From Bacteroides acidifaciens (GTDB taxonomy: Bacteria; Bacteroidota; Bacteroidia; Bacteroidales; Bacteroidaceae): 64,000 nucleotides of DNA. A model generated the notes under the pieces. That model was not told where the DNA came from and did no database searches. It saw nothing but the letters and a program-made list of their open reading frames with translations. Shown here piece after piece: positions 52,999-62,108 of this stretch (positions are counted from its first letter, which is position 1; every line of letters starts with the position of its first letter). The stretch spans positions 2,542,001-2,606,000 of the forward strand of contig NZ_CAEUHO010000001.1 in NCBI RefSeq assembly GCF_903181435.1, given 5' to 3'. The translations under genes and the position numbers were made by a program.

Positions 52999-53202
52999 TT
53001 TTTTCCGCCTTCAGCCGCTATCCCCTTTTACCAAAGCGTTTGCGAATAAAACTGAAACGGCTGAAACCGGATGATAGCATAAAAAATCAGTAAGAGAGTT
53101 TTTAGCTAGTTTGGATACAGATAATTGGAGATTTGGTGCATTTCCGCACGGGAATGAATCATTTTTTAGGGATATGGCTGTGTCCTGAACCAAATCCCCC
53201 AA

Positions 53203-53357
53203 GAATTACAACTGAGCCACTTTTTAGAGCACCTCATTCATATACATACTGGAACTTTCATTTCACTGTAAAAAATATTTTTTTGTTAATAACAGGATAT
53301 AGATATAAAAATTACTTATTTTTGCGCAATTGATAGTATTCACCCAACCTCAACAGC
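53203..53357. other. Upstream region of the PUL sigma factor gene
   Basis: AT-rich; a TTATTTTTGCGC sequence at about 53317-53328 contains a -7-like TATTTTTG. No gene. Confidence 0.4.
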
Positions 53358-53921
53358 ATGCAACCTTTTAATGAAAAACAACTTTTAGAGGCTATCAGCA
53401 AAGGAGACGAGAAGGCTTTTGAAACCTTCTTCCTTCACTATTATCCACAAGTCAAAGGATTTATCACCGGATTATTGCAATCGCCGGAAGAAGCGGAAGA
53501 TATATCGCAGGATATATTTCTAATGCTGTGGGGCAACCGCTCATCCCTCAATACAATCAACAATTTCAAATCTTATCTTTTCCGTGTCTGCAAAAATGCG
53601 GTATACCGGCATATCGAACGTGCGTTACTATTCAAAAACTACCAGCAAAAACAAGCCGAGAAGATTGTTTCCACACCGGAAAGCAACGAAACTGACGACA
53701 AGATACAACTCAAGGAACTTGAACTACTGGTAGCAATGGTTGTGGAAAAAATGCCTCCGCAACGGAAGAAAATATATAAGATGAGCCGGGAATCAGGAAT
53801 GAGCAGTGACGAAATAGCCCAAACGTTAGGCATCAATAAACGAACTGTCGAGAACCATCTTTCACAAGCCCTCACAGACATACGGAAAGTGCTATTTATT
53901 GCCTTTTTTCTATTTTTCTAA
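53358..53921 (+). CDS. ECF RNA polymerase sigma factor
   Basis: A 187-residue extracytoplasmic-function sigma-70 factor. Region 2 (about 20-90: FLHYYPQVKGFI, EAEDISQDIFLMLWGN) and region 4 (about 125-180: MPPQRKKIYKMSRESGMSSDEIAQTLGINKRTVENHLSQAL) are both present. It heads a PUL with FecR-type anti-sigma next to it, the trans-envelope signalling arrangement of Bacteroides host-glycan loci. It likely activates the susCD genes downstream. Confidence 0.95.
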   Translation: MQPFNEKQLLEAISKGDEKAFETFFLHYYPQVKGFITGLLQSPEEAEDISQDIFLMLWGNRSSLNTINNFKSYLFRVCKNAVYRHIERALLFKNYQQKQAEKIVSTPESNETDDKIQLKELELLVAMVVEKMPPQRKKIYKMSRESGMSSDEIAQTLGINKRTVENHLSQALTDIRKVLFIAFFLFF

Positions 53922-53999
53922 AAAAAATATGAATTCAGACCGTGCGTAGTTGACCAGCTACGTATCTTATATAAGAAACCATCACCATAAAACATTAAT

Positions 54000-55004
54000 A
54001 TGTCGAATACCTATAAAATAATTAAAATTTTTATTTCCGACAAGTTCAGTCCCGAACTTAAGGAAAAGACATGGAGATGGATCATTGACTCCGCTGGACA
54101 GGACAAGAAGGAAGAAGCAATGATGCAGGTATGGGAAGAACAAGAATTCAAAACCGATGCAAGCACCATACGTTCTTATCAGGATTTCCGCAAGAAGCTG
54201 CCACATTCACAAAAAACAGTCGTTTCTTATACGTTGCGCAAATGGGGACAAGTAGCGGCAGCATTACTCATCCCTCTGCTGTCCATTTGGATAGCTTACC
54301 TGTATATGCAATTTGATGAAAAACCTGTAGAATTGGTAGAATACTTTGTACCTAAGGGAGAACAGAGGCAAATCACTTTGCCCGACGGTTCCATAGCGCA
54401 TCTCAATTCAGGGACATTGTTAATATATCCACAGAAATTTGCTAATGACATGCGTTCCGTATATCTGATGGGAGAAGCTAATTTCGATGTAAAGAAAGAT
54501 AGCCAACATCCGTTCATTGTCAAGACCGGCCATCTGAAAGTTAAAGTTTTGGGAACCAAGTTCAACGTATACGCCTATCCGGAAGATGAAAAAACAATCG
54601 CCACTCTTGAATCAGGCTCAATTGTTGTTCAGAAATCGAACGATGAGGACATCATTACCCTGACACCCAATGAGCAACTTGAATATGACAATCCAACCGG
54701 AGAATTCAATAAAAAAATCATTGACGCTTCCTTATACTCCGGTTGGACCAAAGGTGAATTAAACTTTGCCGGAATGACTCTCAAAGACATTTTCACTACA
54801 ATAGAAAGAATATATAATATACAGATCATCGTTCCTCCACATCTAGCCACGACGGATGTATATACGATCAAATTCAAACATAAAGCTCCTATCAAAGATA
54901 TCATGAATATTGTAACAAAAGCGATAGGAAGCATCGATTATAAAGTAGAGAACGAGAACGTGCTTTTAATTTATTCACCCCAAAACAAGAAAGGAGGCAG
55001 ATAG
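54000..55004 (+). CDS. FecR-type anti-sigma factor
   Basis: A 334-residue single-pass inner-membrane protein. Cytoplasmic N-terminal ~80 residues bind the sigma factor; the transmembrane segment is at about 86-104 (AAALLIPLLSIWIAYLYM). The periplasmic FecR domain follows (YFVPKGEQRQITLPDGSIAHLNSGT, GEANFDVKKD), then a C-terminal DUF4974-like region (WTKGELNFAGMTLKDIF). It relays a signal from the STN domain of the SusC-type receptor to the ECF sigma factor. 78 bp downstream of the sigma gene. Confidence 0.94.
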   Translation: MSNTYKIIKIFISDKFSPELKEKTWRWIIDSAGQDKKEEAMMQVWEEQEFKTDASTIRSYQDFRKKLPHSQKTVVSYTLRKWGQVAAALLIPLLSIWIAYLYMQFDEKPVELVEYFVPKGEQRQITLPDGSIAHLNSGTLLIYPQKFANDMRSVYLMGEANFDVKKDSQHPFIVKTGHLKVKVLGTKFNVYAYPEDEKTIATLESGSIVVQKSNDEDIITLTPNEQLEYDNPTGEFNKKIIDASLYSGWTKGELNFAGMTLKDIFTTIERIYNIQIIVPPHLATTDVYTIKFKHKAPIKDIMNIVTKAIGSIDYKVENENVLLIYSPQNKKGGR

Positions 55005-55122
55005 ACAGAGAAAAGGAAGTCGGTATTTCGCGGATACCAACTCCCCTAAATCAATCAAAATTACTTCATTCAAATTTGTAGTATACACTTAAATTTAGTA
55101 TTAATGATTAACTCACAGAAGT

Positions 55123-58100
55123 ATGAAACTTTATAAGTTATCGGGGAAGAATTACCTCGTAAAAATTCATAAAATTTATATATTGTTATTTGCTTTATGT
55201 TTTTGTAGCAGTGTCTTTGGACAGAGCCAGCAGATAACAGTATCTATGAAAAACCAACCTCTATTAAAAGTATTTGAAAGCATTGAAGCACAGACGGATT
55301 TAAGCATCGCTTATAATCAGACAAAGTTGGACGTGAAACAAAAGGTAAGTGTTGACTTTACCCAACAAACTGTTTCCTCTGTTTTGAATTCCATATTAAA
55401 AGGAACCGGATTTACTTACAGAATGGAAGGTAAACATATTATCATTATACCTGTTCAACCTAAAGAAGAGCCATCTTCCGATAATAAGAGTAAGAATATA
55501 TCCATTCGAGGAACGGTCACAGATATACAAGGCGAGCCTTTGATTGGTGCCAACGTTCTTGTAGAGGGTAGCAAGCAAGCTACTATTACCAACTTCAACG
55601 GAGAGTTCTCATTGGAAGTTCCGGCAAATGGCAAACTCCGAATCACTTATATCGGATACACCGCACAAGAAGTTCCTGTGAAAAACCAGACATCCTTCAA
55701 CATACAATTACAGGAAGACACACAAACGATGGAGGAAGTCGTAGTTATCGGATTCGGTACACAGAAAAAAGTGAATATGACCGGAGCCGTAGGAGCCGTA
55801 AACGTCAAGGAATCCTTAGGCGACCGTCCTATAACCAATGTATCGGCAGCTTTGCAAGGTGCTGTGCCCGGTTTGAAGATTGAATCGGCCACAGGTGCTC
55901 CCGGCGATGACATGACATATAATATCCGTGGAACAACTTCCATCAACGGAGGTGAACCTTTGGTGCTGGTCAACAACGTACCGATGGATATCAATATGAT
56001 TGACCCGCAAGATATTGAAACCGTGTCTATCCTGAAAGATGCCGCTTCGGCAGCTATCTATGGAGCGCGTGCCGCTTTCGGTGTTATCCTGATAACGACG
56101 AAACAAGGTAAAAAAGATATGGCTCCCAAATTCAACTACAATAACAACTTCTCCTTCTCGAAAGCATTGGAGTTGCCGCAAAAAGCCAGTCCGCTGGAGT
56201 CGGTATTGGCCTACAAGGAGATGGGATGGGCGAATGACACGTATGTGGACGGAAAAAACATCACCCGGTGGGAATCATACATACGCGACTACCAAAGCGA
56301 CCCTTCCAAATATCCTAACGGTTATATATTTGACGACAAAGGCAATTTGTTCTTAATGCGGGAAAACGATATGTTTGCCGACATGATGGAAGACTTCGGC
56401 TTCATGCAGAACCACAGTTTCTCCGTTTCGGGAGGTAGCGAACGCACCAATTACCGCTTAAGTTTAGGATACACCGGCGAAGACGGAATTCTGATAACAG
56501 ACAAAGACAAGTTCAACCGTATCAATATGTCCAGCTTCCTCAGCGTGGATATCAACAAATGGCTTACCACTCAGTTGGATATCAGATATGCCAACTCTAC
56601 TCAAAACAAAGTAGAGCAAGGCGGCCGCAACGGTGTGTGGGGAAGTGCGATGGCTTTGCCATCTTACCATAACATCCTGCCGTATGAACAAGACGGCGTA
56701 GTATATCCCGCCGAAACATCGGCTACTTATGTACGTTATGGCGAACCGAGAGTTATCAAGAAAAACGACCTGCGCACATTGGGACGTGTTATCATATCTC
56801 CGTTAAAAGGATTGAAAATAACGGGTGAATATACATTTAACCGCACCACCGAATACAACCGGATGTATATCAACAAATACCAATACATCGGTTTCAACTT
56901 TGCGGGAGTCCTGAACAGTACAGAAAACTCAAGTTATGCCCTGACACAAGGATTCACCAACTACAATGCCGTCAACGTATTTGCCAATTACGACTTCTCC
57001 ATAGGCAAACACGACATTGCCATCATGGGAGGATACAACCAGGAAGAGAGCCACAAGGAATCCCAATGGTCGGAACGTAAGGACGTATTGTTGGAAAACC
57101 TGCCTTCTCTTTCAGGTTCGACCGGTACGACTTCTATCAGCGACAGCTTTGACGAATATGCCATCAGAGGTTTGTTCTACCGTGTCAATTACGCATACGC
57201 CGGCAAATATATGCTGGAAGCCAACGGACGTTACGACGGAACTTCCCGTTTCCCGAAGAAGAACCGTTTCGGATTCTTCCCGTCTTTCTCAGCCGGATGG
57301 AGAATCTCGGAAGAAGCATTTATGGAAAAAACAAGAGACATTCTTTCCAACCTGAAACTGCGCGCTTCGTGGGGTTCTATCGGAAACCAGATTATCCTGA
57401 AGCCTGACAATACCCCCGAAAACTATCCGTACATTCCTTCCATGGCGCCTTATCTCACAGACTGGTTAGTAGACGGACAGAAAACCACTACACTGGGAGT
57501 TCCTGCAATGGTAAGCAACAATTTCTCATGGGAGAAAGTATATACACTGGACTTCGGCGTCGACTTCGGATTCTTCAATAACCGCCTGAACGGTACTTTC
57601 GACTGGTATCGCCGCGACACCAAAGGAATGTTGGCTCCTGGTATGGACCTTCCGTGGGTAATCGGTGCTACTGCTGCCAAACAGAATGCCGCCGACCTGA
57701 AAACCTATGGTTGGGAATTGGAATTGAACTGGAGAGACCGTATCAACAAAGACTGGAGCTACCGGATTGGCTTCAACCTGTACGACTCACAAAGCGAGAT
57801 TACGAAGTACAACAACGAAACTAACCTGTTGGGTGATAAGATTTATCGTAAAGGTATGAAAATAGGAGAAATATGGGGATACGTCACCGACCGTTTCTAC
57901 ACCGTAGACGACTTCAACGAAGACGGAACATTGAAAGCTGGTATTCCTAAACCGAAAGGAGCCGGAAAAGTGTATCCGGGAGATATCCTATACAAAAACT
58001 TCGACGATGACACGGAAACCATTTGGAGCGGACAGGGAACGGCAGACGATCCGGGCGACCAACGCATCATCGGTAACTCAACACCGCGCTTCCACTACGG

Positions 58101-58566
58101 TATCACCGCAGGAGTAAGCTGGAAAGGATTTGACTTGTCTATTTTCCTACGCGGCGTGGGCAAACGCGATTACTGGCGTACCGACCAGATTGCATGGCCT
58201 ACCGGAACTTGGGGTAGCTTGTTTAAGGAAACGCTCGACTTCTGGACACCCGAGAACACGAACGCATACTTTCCGCGCGTATATGCTAACAATGCAGTAA
58301 ACACCTCCTACAACCGTTGGAAACAGACCAAGTATCTGGCAGATGCATCTTACTTGAAACTACAGAATATCACACTTTCGTACACGTTGCCCAAAACGTG
58401 GTCGCAACGCATCTATTTCGATGAGATGAAAGTATTCTTCAGTGGAGAAAATCTCTATACTTGGGACCACTTGCCTGAGGGATTGGAAACCGATATGTTG
58501 CAGAAAGGCATTTGGGAATATCCGTTTATGAGAAAATTCTCTCTTGGTATCAATGTTACATTCTAA
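55123..58566 (+). CDS. susC: SusC/RagA-type TonB-dependent outer-membrane receptor with STN domain
   Basis: A 1147-residue TonB-linked outer-membrane transporter. A signal peptide (to about residue 33) precedes an STN domain (about 37-108, SMKNQPLLKVFESIEAQTDLSI...HIIIIPV), a carboxypeptidase-D regulatory-like domain (about 125-205, ISIRGTVTDIQGEPLIGANV), a plug (TMEEVVVIGFGTQKK at about 202) and the beta-barrel with a characteristic terminal aromatic. The STN domain marks a signalling receptor that contacts FecR. It imports large oligosaccharides with SusD. Confidence 0.96.
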   Translation: MKLYKLSGKNYLVKIHKIYILLFALCFCSSVFGQSQQITVSMKNQPLLKVFESIEAQTDLSIAYNQTKLDVKQKVSVDFTQQTVSSVLNSILKGTGFTYRMEGKHIIIIPVQPKEEPSSDNKSKNISIRGTVTDIQGEPLIGANVLVEGSKQATITNFNGEFSLEVPANGKLRITYIGYTAQEVPVKNQTSFNIQLQEDTQTMEEVVVIGFGTQKKVNMTGAVGAVNVKESLGDRPITNVSAALQGAVPGLKIESATGAPGDDMTYNIRGTTSINGGEPLVLVNNVPMDINMIDPQDIETVSILKDAASAAIYGARAAFGVILITTKQGKKDMAPKFNYNNNFSFSKALELPQKASPLESVLAYKEMGWANDTYVDGKNITRWESYIRDYQSDPSKYPNGYIFDDKGNLFLMRENDMFADMMEDFGFMQNHSFSVSGGSERTNYRLSLGYTGEDGILITDKDKFNRINMSSFLSVDINKWLTTQLDIRYANSTQNKVEQGGRNGVWGSAMALPSYHNILPYEQDGVVYPAETSATYVRYGEPRVIKKNDLRTLGRVIISPLKGLKITGEYTFNRTTEYNRMYINKYQYIGFNFAGVLNSTENSSYALTQGFTNYNAVNVFANYDFSIGKHDIAIMGGYNQEESHKESQWSERKDVLLENLPSLSGSTGTTSISDSFDEYAIRGLFYRVNYAYAGKYMLEANGRYDGTSRFPKKNRFGFFPSFSAGWRISEEAFMEKTRDILSNLKLRASWGSIGNQIILKPDNTPENYPYIPSMAPYLTDWLVDGQKTTTLGVPAMVSNNFSWEKVYTLDFGVDFGFFNNRLNGTFDWYRRDTKGMLAPGMDLPWVIGATAAKQNAADLKTYGWELELNWRDRINKDWSYRIGFNLYDSQSEITKYNNETNLLGDKIYRKGMKIGEIWGYVTDRFYTVDDFNEDGTLKAGIPKPKGAGKVYPGDILYKNFDDDTETIWSGQGTADDPGDQRIIGNSTPRFHYGITAGVSWKGFDLSIFLRGVGKRDYWRTDQIAWPTGTWGSLFKETLDFWTPENTNAYFPRVYANNAVNTSYNRWKQTKYLADASYLKLQNITLSYTLPKTWSQRIYFDEMKVFFSGENLYTWDHLPEGLETDMLQKGIWEYPFMRKFSLGINVTF

Positions 58567-58579
58567 TAACCCATGCATT

Positions 58580-60436
58580 ATGAGAAAATATTTATATCTG
58601 ATATGTACGGTTTTACTGACCGGCTGTCTTAATAATGATTTCCTGGAAAGGTATCCTTTGGGAGACCCGACCGCTGAAACAGCTTTTAAAACATACGACA
58701 ACTTCAAGGCTTACGCCTGGGGACTATACGAAACCCTGCCTTCATTGGGATACGATTCGGAAAACTCTACGGACGACATCTCGTTCAATCAGACAAGAGG
58801 TTCGAGCGAAAGTAACTGGATTCGGAAATTAGTGACTATTCCCGATAAAAAAGACAATACTGTATGGAGTTACTACAGCTATATCCGCCGCGTGAACTTA
58901 ATGCTCGACCGCATCGAAGGCAGCGACATGACGGATACGGAGAAAAAACACTGGCGTTCTGTGGGATATTTCTTCCGCAGTTACCGCTACTTCTCTCTCC
59001 TGTCGGCCTATGGCGGCGTGCCCTGGATTGACCACGTATTGAGCGATGATGAGACAGAACTAATAGAAGGCCCGAGAGCATCGAGAGATGAAATAGCCGA
59101 ACATATCCTGAACGATTTGAAAGAAGCCGAAAAGGGCATCAATGAAAACGGCGAAGGGGCAAACACCATCAACAAAGCCTGCGTACAAGCATTGTTGTCG
59201 CGTTTCTGCCTGTTTGAAGGTACATGGCGCAAATACCACGGTTTGAGTAATGCCGAAACCTACCTGCGGGAATGCAAGCGGGTATCTGCCGAACTGATAG
59301 AGAAGTATCCCAACGTGGCCGACTGCTACGACGACTTATTCTGCTCGCTGGAACTGAAAGACGTTCCGGGTGTGATTTTATACAGAGAGTATTCGAACGC
59401 TGTCGGTGTGGTACACGCTGTAAGTATTGGCGGAACCACTGCCTCATCGTTCTACAATCCAACCCGCGATTTGGTAGACAGCTATCTTTGCTCAAACGGT
59501 AAGCCGCGCTGGAACAACCCGTTGTTTTTAGGTGATGAAGATCCGTACAAAGAATTCAGCAACCGCGACCACCGTTTATGGTTACACGTCACTCCGCCTT
59601 ATACTATAGACCGTAGCAAATCGCAAAATGCATGGGACAACAAATGGGAATTTACCGACAATCCTAAAGACAGAAGTTTCATCGACAGCCTCACCACGCG
59701 TATGGGAATAGGATACGGCAGTCCCAAAGAGCGGCAGAAAACGTTGCCGTTCCGTCAAGGATATGCTGAAGGTATCTTAGGAGCCGTACCACACTTCGAC
59801 TTCTTCTTGAACGACCAGCCGTGGTATAAATCAGCTTTCGGATACAACAACTGGAAATACTACTGCTGCTATCTGGAGATGGGTAACCAACGAAACGAGG
59901 AGACGGATATGCCCATCTTCCGCATCGAAGAAGTAATGCTGAACTATGCAGAAGCCATGTGCGAATTGGGCGAATTCAACCAGTCCGTAGCCAACCTCAC
60001 CATCAACAAACTGCGCCCGCGCGCCAACGTAGCTCCGATGATTGTTACGAATATCGATGCTTCTTTCGACCCGAAGCGTGACAAAGGAAACTCCGATTAT
60101 TCGGGCGACTACGAAGTAAATCCCCTGTTGTGGGAGATTCGCCGTGAGCGACGCATCGAGCTCTTCTCCGAAGGTTTCCGTTTCGACGACCTGAGAAGAT
60201 GGAAGAAATGCCACTATGCACTGAAAAAGAAACTCGGACAATATGTACGGACATCTGACTTCCCGGCAGAAACCAATGTGACAATTGATGGCGGCGCTGC
60301 CGAAGGATATCTGGAATTCCATCCTCAACAGACTCATTTGTGGCCCGACTATTATTATCTCTACCCCATCCCACGCAACGAACGGGTGCTGAACCCCCAA
60401 CTTGAACAGAACCCCGGCTGGGAAAGTGAGAATTAA
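58580..60436 (+). CDS. susD: SusD/RagB-type glycan-binding lipoprotein
   Basis: A SusD-family surface lipoprotein of 618 residues, the extracellular lid of the SusC transporter. The lipobox is LTGC (Cys15, then LNNDFLERYPLGDPTAE). TPR-rich helical body and the typical tail (WEIRRERRIELFSEGFRFDDLRRW, YLYPIPRNERVLNPQLEQNPGW) are present. ATG 58580 is preferred over the upstream frame opening inside susC. Starts 13 bp after susC. Confidence 0.95.
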   Translation: MRKYLYLICTVLLTGCLNNDFLERYPLGDPTAETAFKTYDNFKAYAWGLYETLPSLGYDSENSTDDISFNQTRGSSESNWIRKLVTIPDKKDNTVWSYYSYIRRVNLMLDRIEGSDMTDTEKKHWRSVGYFFRSYRYFSLLSAYGGVPWIDHVLSDDETELIEGPRASRDEIAEHILNDLKEAEKGINENGEGANTINKACVQALLSRFCLFEGTWRKYHGLSNAETYLRECKRVSAELIEKYPNVADCYDDLFCSLELKDVPGVILYREYSNAVGVVHAVSIGGTTASSFYNPTRDLVDSYLCSNGKPRWNNPLFLGDEDPYKEFSNRDHRLWLHVTPPYTIDRSKSQNAWDNKWEFTDNPKDRSFIDSLTTRMGIGYGSPKERQKTLPFRQGYAEGILGAVPHFDFFLNDQPWYKSAFGYNNWKYYCCYLEMGNQRNEETDMPIFRIEEVMLNYAEAMCELGEFNQSVANLTINKLRPRANVAPMIVTNIDASFDPKRDKGNSDYSGDYEVNPLLWEIRRERRIELFSEGFRFDDLRRWKKCHYALKKKLGQYVRTSDFPAETNVTIDGGAAEGYLEFHPQQTHLWPDYYYLYPIPRNERVLNPQLEQNPGWESEN

Positions 60437-60457
60437 TAAATAGACCTTAATCAATTG

Positions 60458-60492
60458 AAACTGTCCAAAGTGTTTGGCACTTTGGACAGTTT
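60458..60492 (+). terminator. Hairpin between susD and the GH20 gene
   Basis: Perfect 15-bp stem AAACTGTCCAAAGTG / CACTTTGGACAGTTT with a 5-nt loop TTTGG, followed by TATTCTTAAC. It is terminator-like, but the loop also supplies a -33 element for the next promoter. Confidence 0.75.
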
Positions 60493-60505
60493 ATTCTTAA
60501 CTTTG
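60473..60505 (+). promoter_or_regulatory. Promoter of the GH20-sulfatase genes
   Basis: TTTG (60473-60476, in the hairpin loop), 21-bp spacer, TAACTTTG (60498-60505): full Bacteroides promoter match, 32 bp before the GH20 ATG. Confidence 0.65.
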
Positions 60506-60536
60506 CCTACAACTAACCATTATCAAGATAACCTGT

Positions 60537-62096
60537 ATGAAACACCGATTATCCATTCTTCTCCTGCTCGTATCTTATGCAGCCCTCACGTGCGGTCAAA
60601 TCGTATTCCCCTCCCCCAACCAGGTGGAAATGAAAAAAGGCAAACTCACCTTACGAAAGAACATTTCCATGTACACTGCGGACACTACCGCATTCTACGT
60701 AAGCCTTTTGCGCAGCGAAGTACTCCGCGACGCTTCCGTCAAATGGCAATCCAAAGCATCGGCCGCCCACATCTGCTGGATGAACGACCCGTCGCTTCCG
60801 TCCGAAGGATATAAGATAAGCATCAATCCGAAACAGATGACCATAACCGCCTCCGGCGAAAGAGGATTCATCTACGCCGTACAGACCTTGCGGCAATGGG
60901 TTTCGGGCCCGGCCGGAAAACTTACCTTTGCCTGTGCCGACATCACCGACTCCCCCCGTATGCAATGGCGCTGCTTCTTGCTCGATTCCGGACGCCAATA
61001 CCAACGGATATCCACCATCAAGAAGTATATCGACATGGCTTCCCTGCTTAAAATGAACTATTTCCACTGGCACCTGACGGAAGGGTTGGGATGGCGGATA
61101 GAAATCAAGCGGTATCCGCGCCTTGCTCAAGTAGGAGGTTCGGTAGGAAAGGCAGAAGAACAACACGGATTCTACACACAGGAAGAGATACGTGAGGTAA
61201 TCAACTATGCCAGCCAGCGCAACATCACCATCGTGCCCGAGATAGATATGCCGGGACACGCGGAAGCTGCTCTTTCCGCCCATCCGGAGTTGGGCTGCTT
61301 CGGGCTGCCCGTCGAAGTGCCGCAACAGGGATTCACTCAAAACATATTCTGTGCCGGAAAAGAAGAGGTGCTGACTTTCCTGAAAAACGTATTGGACGAA
61401 GTATGTGAGTTATTCCCCTCCCCCTACATCCATTTGGGAGGAGACGAAGCACCGAAGGGGAATTGGAACAAATGCGAAGACTGTCAAAAAAGAATCGTTG
61501 CGCTGAACTTGAAAGACAGCCACGACCTCCAACTATGGTTCTCCGCGCAGATGGCAAACCACTTGAAGCAGAAGGGGCGCAAAGCCATCTTCTGGGGAGA
61601 TGTCGTATATCAGGACGGATATCCGCTGCCCGACAACACAGTCATCCAATGGTGGAACTACCGCGGCCACAAAGACTTGGCACTCCGCAATGCGCTCAAG
61701 CACAACTATCCGGTCATTTGCAGTTCAAACTACTATACGTATCTCAACTTCCCGCTCACTCCGTGGCGAGGATACGCCAAAGAACGCACGTTCGACTTGA
61801 AAGACTTGTATCTGGACAATCCTTCGAACAAGGCCTACAATGAAAAGAATCCGTTGATTCTCGGCATGAGCTGCGCCTTATGGACAGACGATGTAGTGAC
61901 GGAACGCATGATAGACCAACGCCTGTTTCCCCGCATCATCGGACTGGCAGAACAGATGTGGCATCAAGGAGAGCCACTGGACTTTACCCGTTTCTACGAA
62001 CACGTGCTTCAAAAGAAGGAATGGTTTGAAGAGCAAGGGTATAAATTCGGACCAGTTTTAAAAAGCGAAGTACCGCAAGGTTACAAATGGGATTAA
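60537..62096 (+). CDS. GH20 beta-N-acetylhexosaminidase
   Basis: A 519-residue secreted glycoside hydrolase family 20 enzyme, signal peptide 1-21. An N-terminal GH20b domain (about 22-140) is followed by the catalytic barrel with HLGGDEAPKGNW (D303-E304, substrate-assisted mechanism) and the conserved IVPEIDMPGHAEAAL and MSCALWTDDV. It removes terminal GlcNAc or GalNAc. With the adjacent sulfatase it suggests action on sulfated mucin or similar host glycans (inference). Confidence 0.95.
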   Translation: MKHRLSILLLLVSYAALTCGQIVFPSPNQVEMKKGKLTLRKNISMYTADTTAFYVSLLRSEVLRDASVKWQSKASAAHICWMNDPSLPSEGYKISINPKQMTITASGERGFIYAVQTLRQWVSGPAGKLTFACADITDSPRMQWRCFLLDSGRQYQRISTIKKYIDMASLLKMNYFHWHLTEGLGWRIEIKRYPRLAQVGGSVGKAEEQHGFYTQEEIREVINYASQRNITIVPEIDMPGHAEAALSAHPELGCFGLPVEVPQQGFTQNIFCAGKEEVLTFLKNVLDEVCELFPSPYIHLGGDEAPKGNWNKCEDCQKRIVALNLKDSHDLQLWFSAQMANHLKQKGRKAIFWGDVVYQDGYPLPDNTVIQWWNYRGHKDLALRNALKHNYPVICSSNYYTYLNFPLTPWRGYAKERTFDLKDLYLDNPSNKAYNEKNPLILGMSCALWTDDVVTERMIDQRLFPRIIGLAEQMWHQGEPLDFTRFYEHVLQKKEWFEEQGYKFGPVLKSEVPQGYKWD

Positions 62097-62108
62097 AAAA
62101 AGAATACC

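Larger units (their letters stand above)
52520..53202. mobile_element. MITE-like 683-bp non-coding element
   Basis: Ends TTGGGGGATTTG..TTCAGG at 52520 and the inverted CCTGAAC..CAAATCCCCCAA at 53202. Inverted similarity extends about 69-70 bp inward (52520-52588 and about 53133-53202), roughly 75 percent identical. No credible gene inside. It contains four degenerate repeats (52841-52924) and a terminator-like hairpin (52960-52998). No target duplication was seen. Confidence 0.5.

Noticed and set aside
52579..53093. Short reading frames inside the MITE-like element as genes
   Set aside because: They start without ribosome sites, run across the repeats and terminator-like hairpin, and show no protein-like composition.
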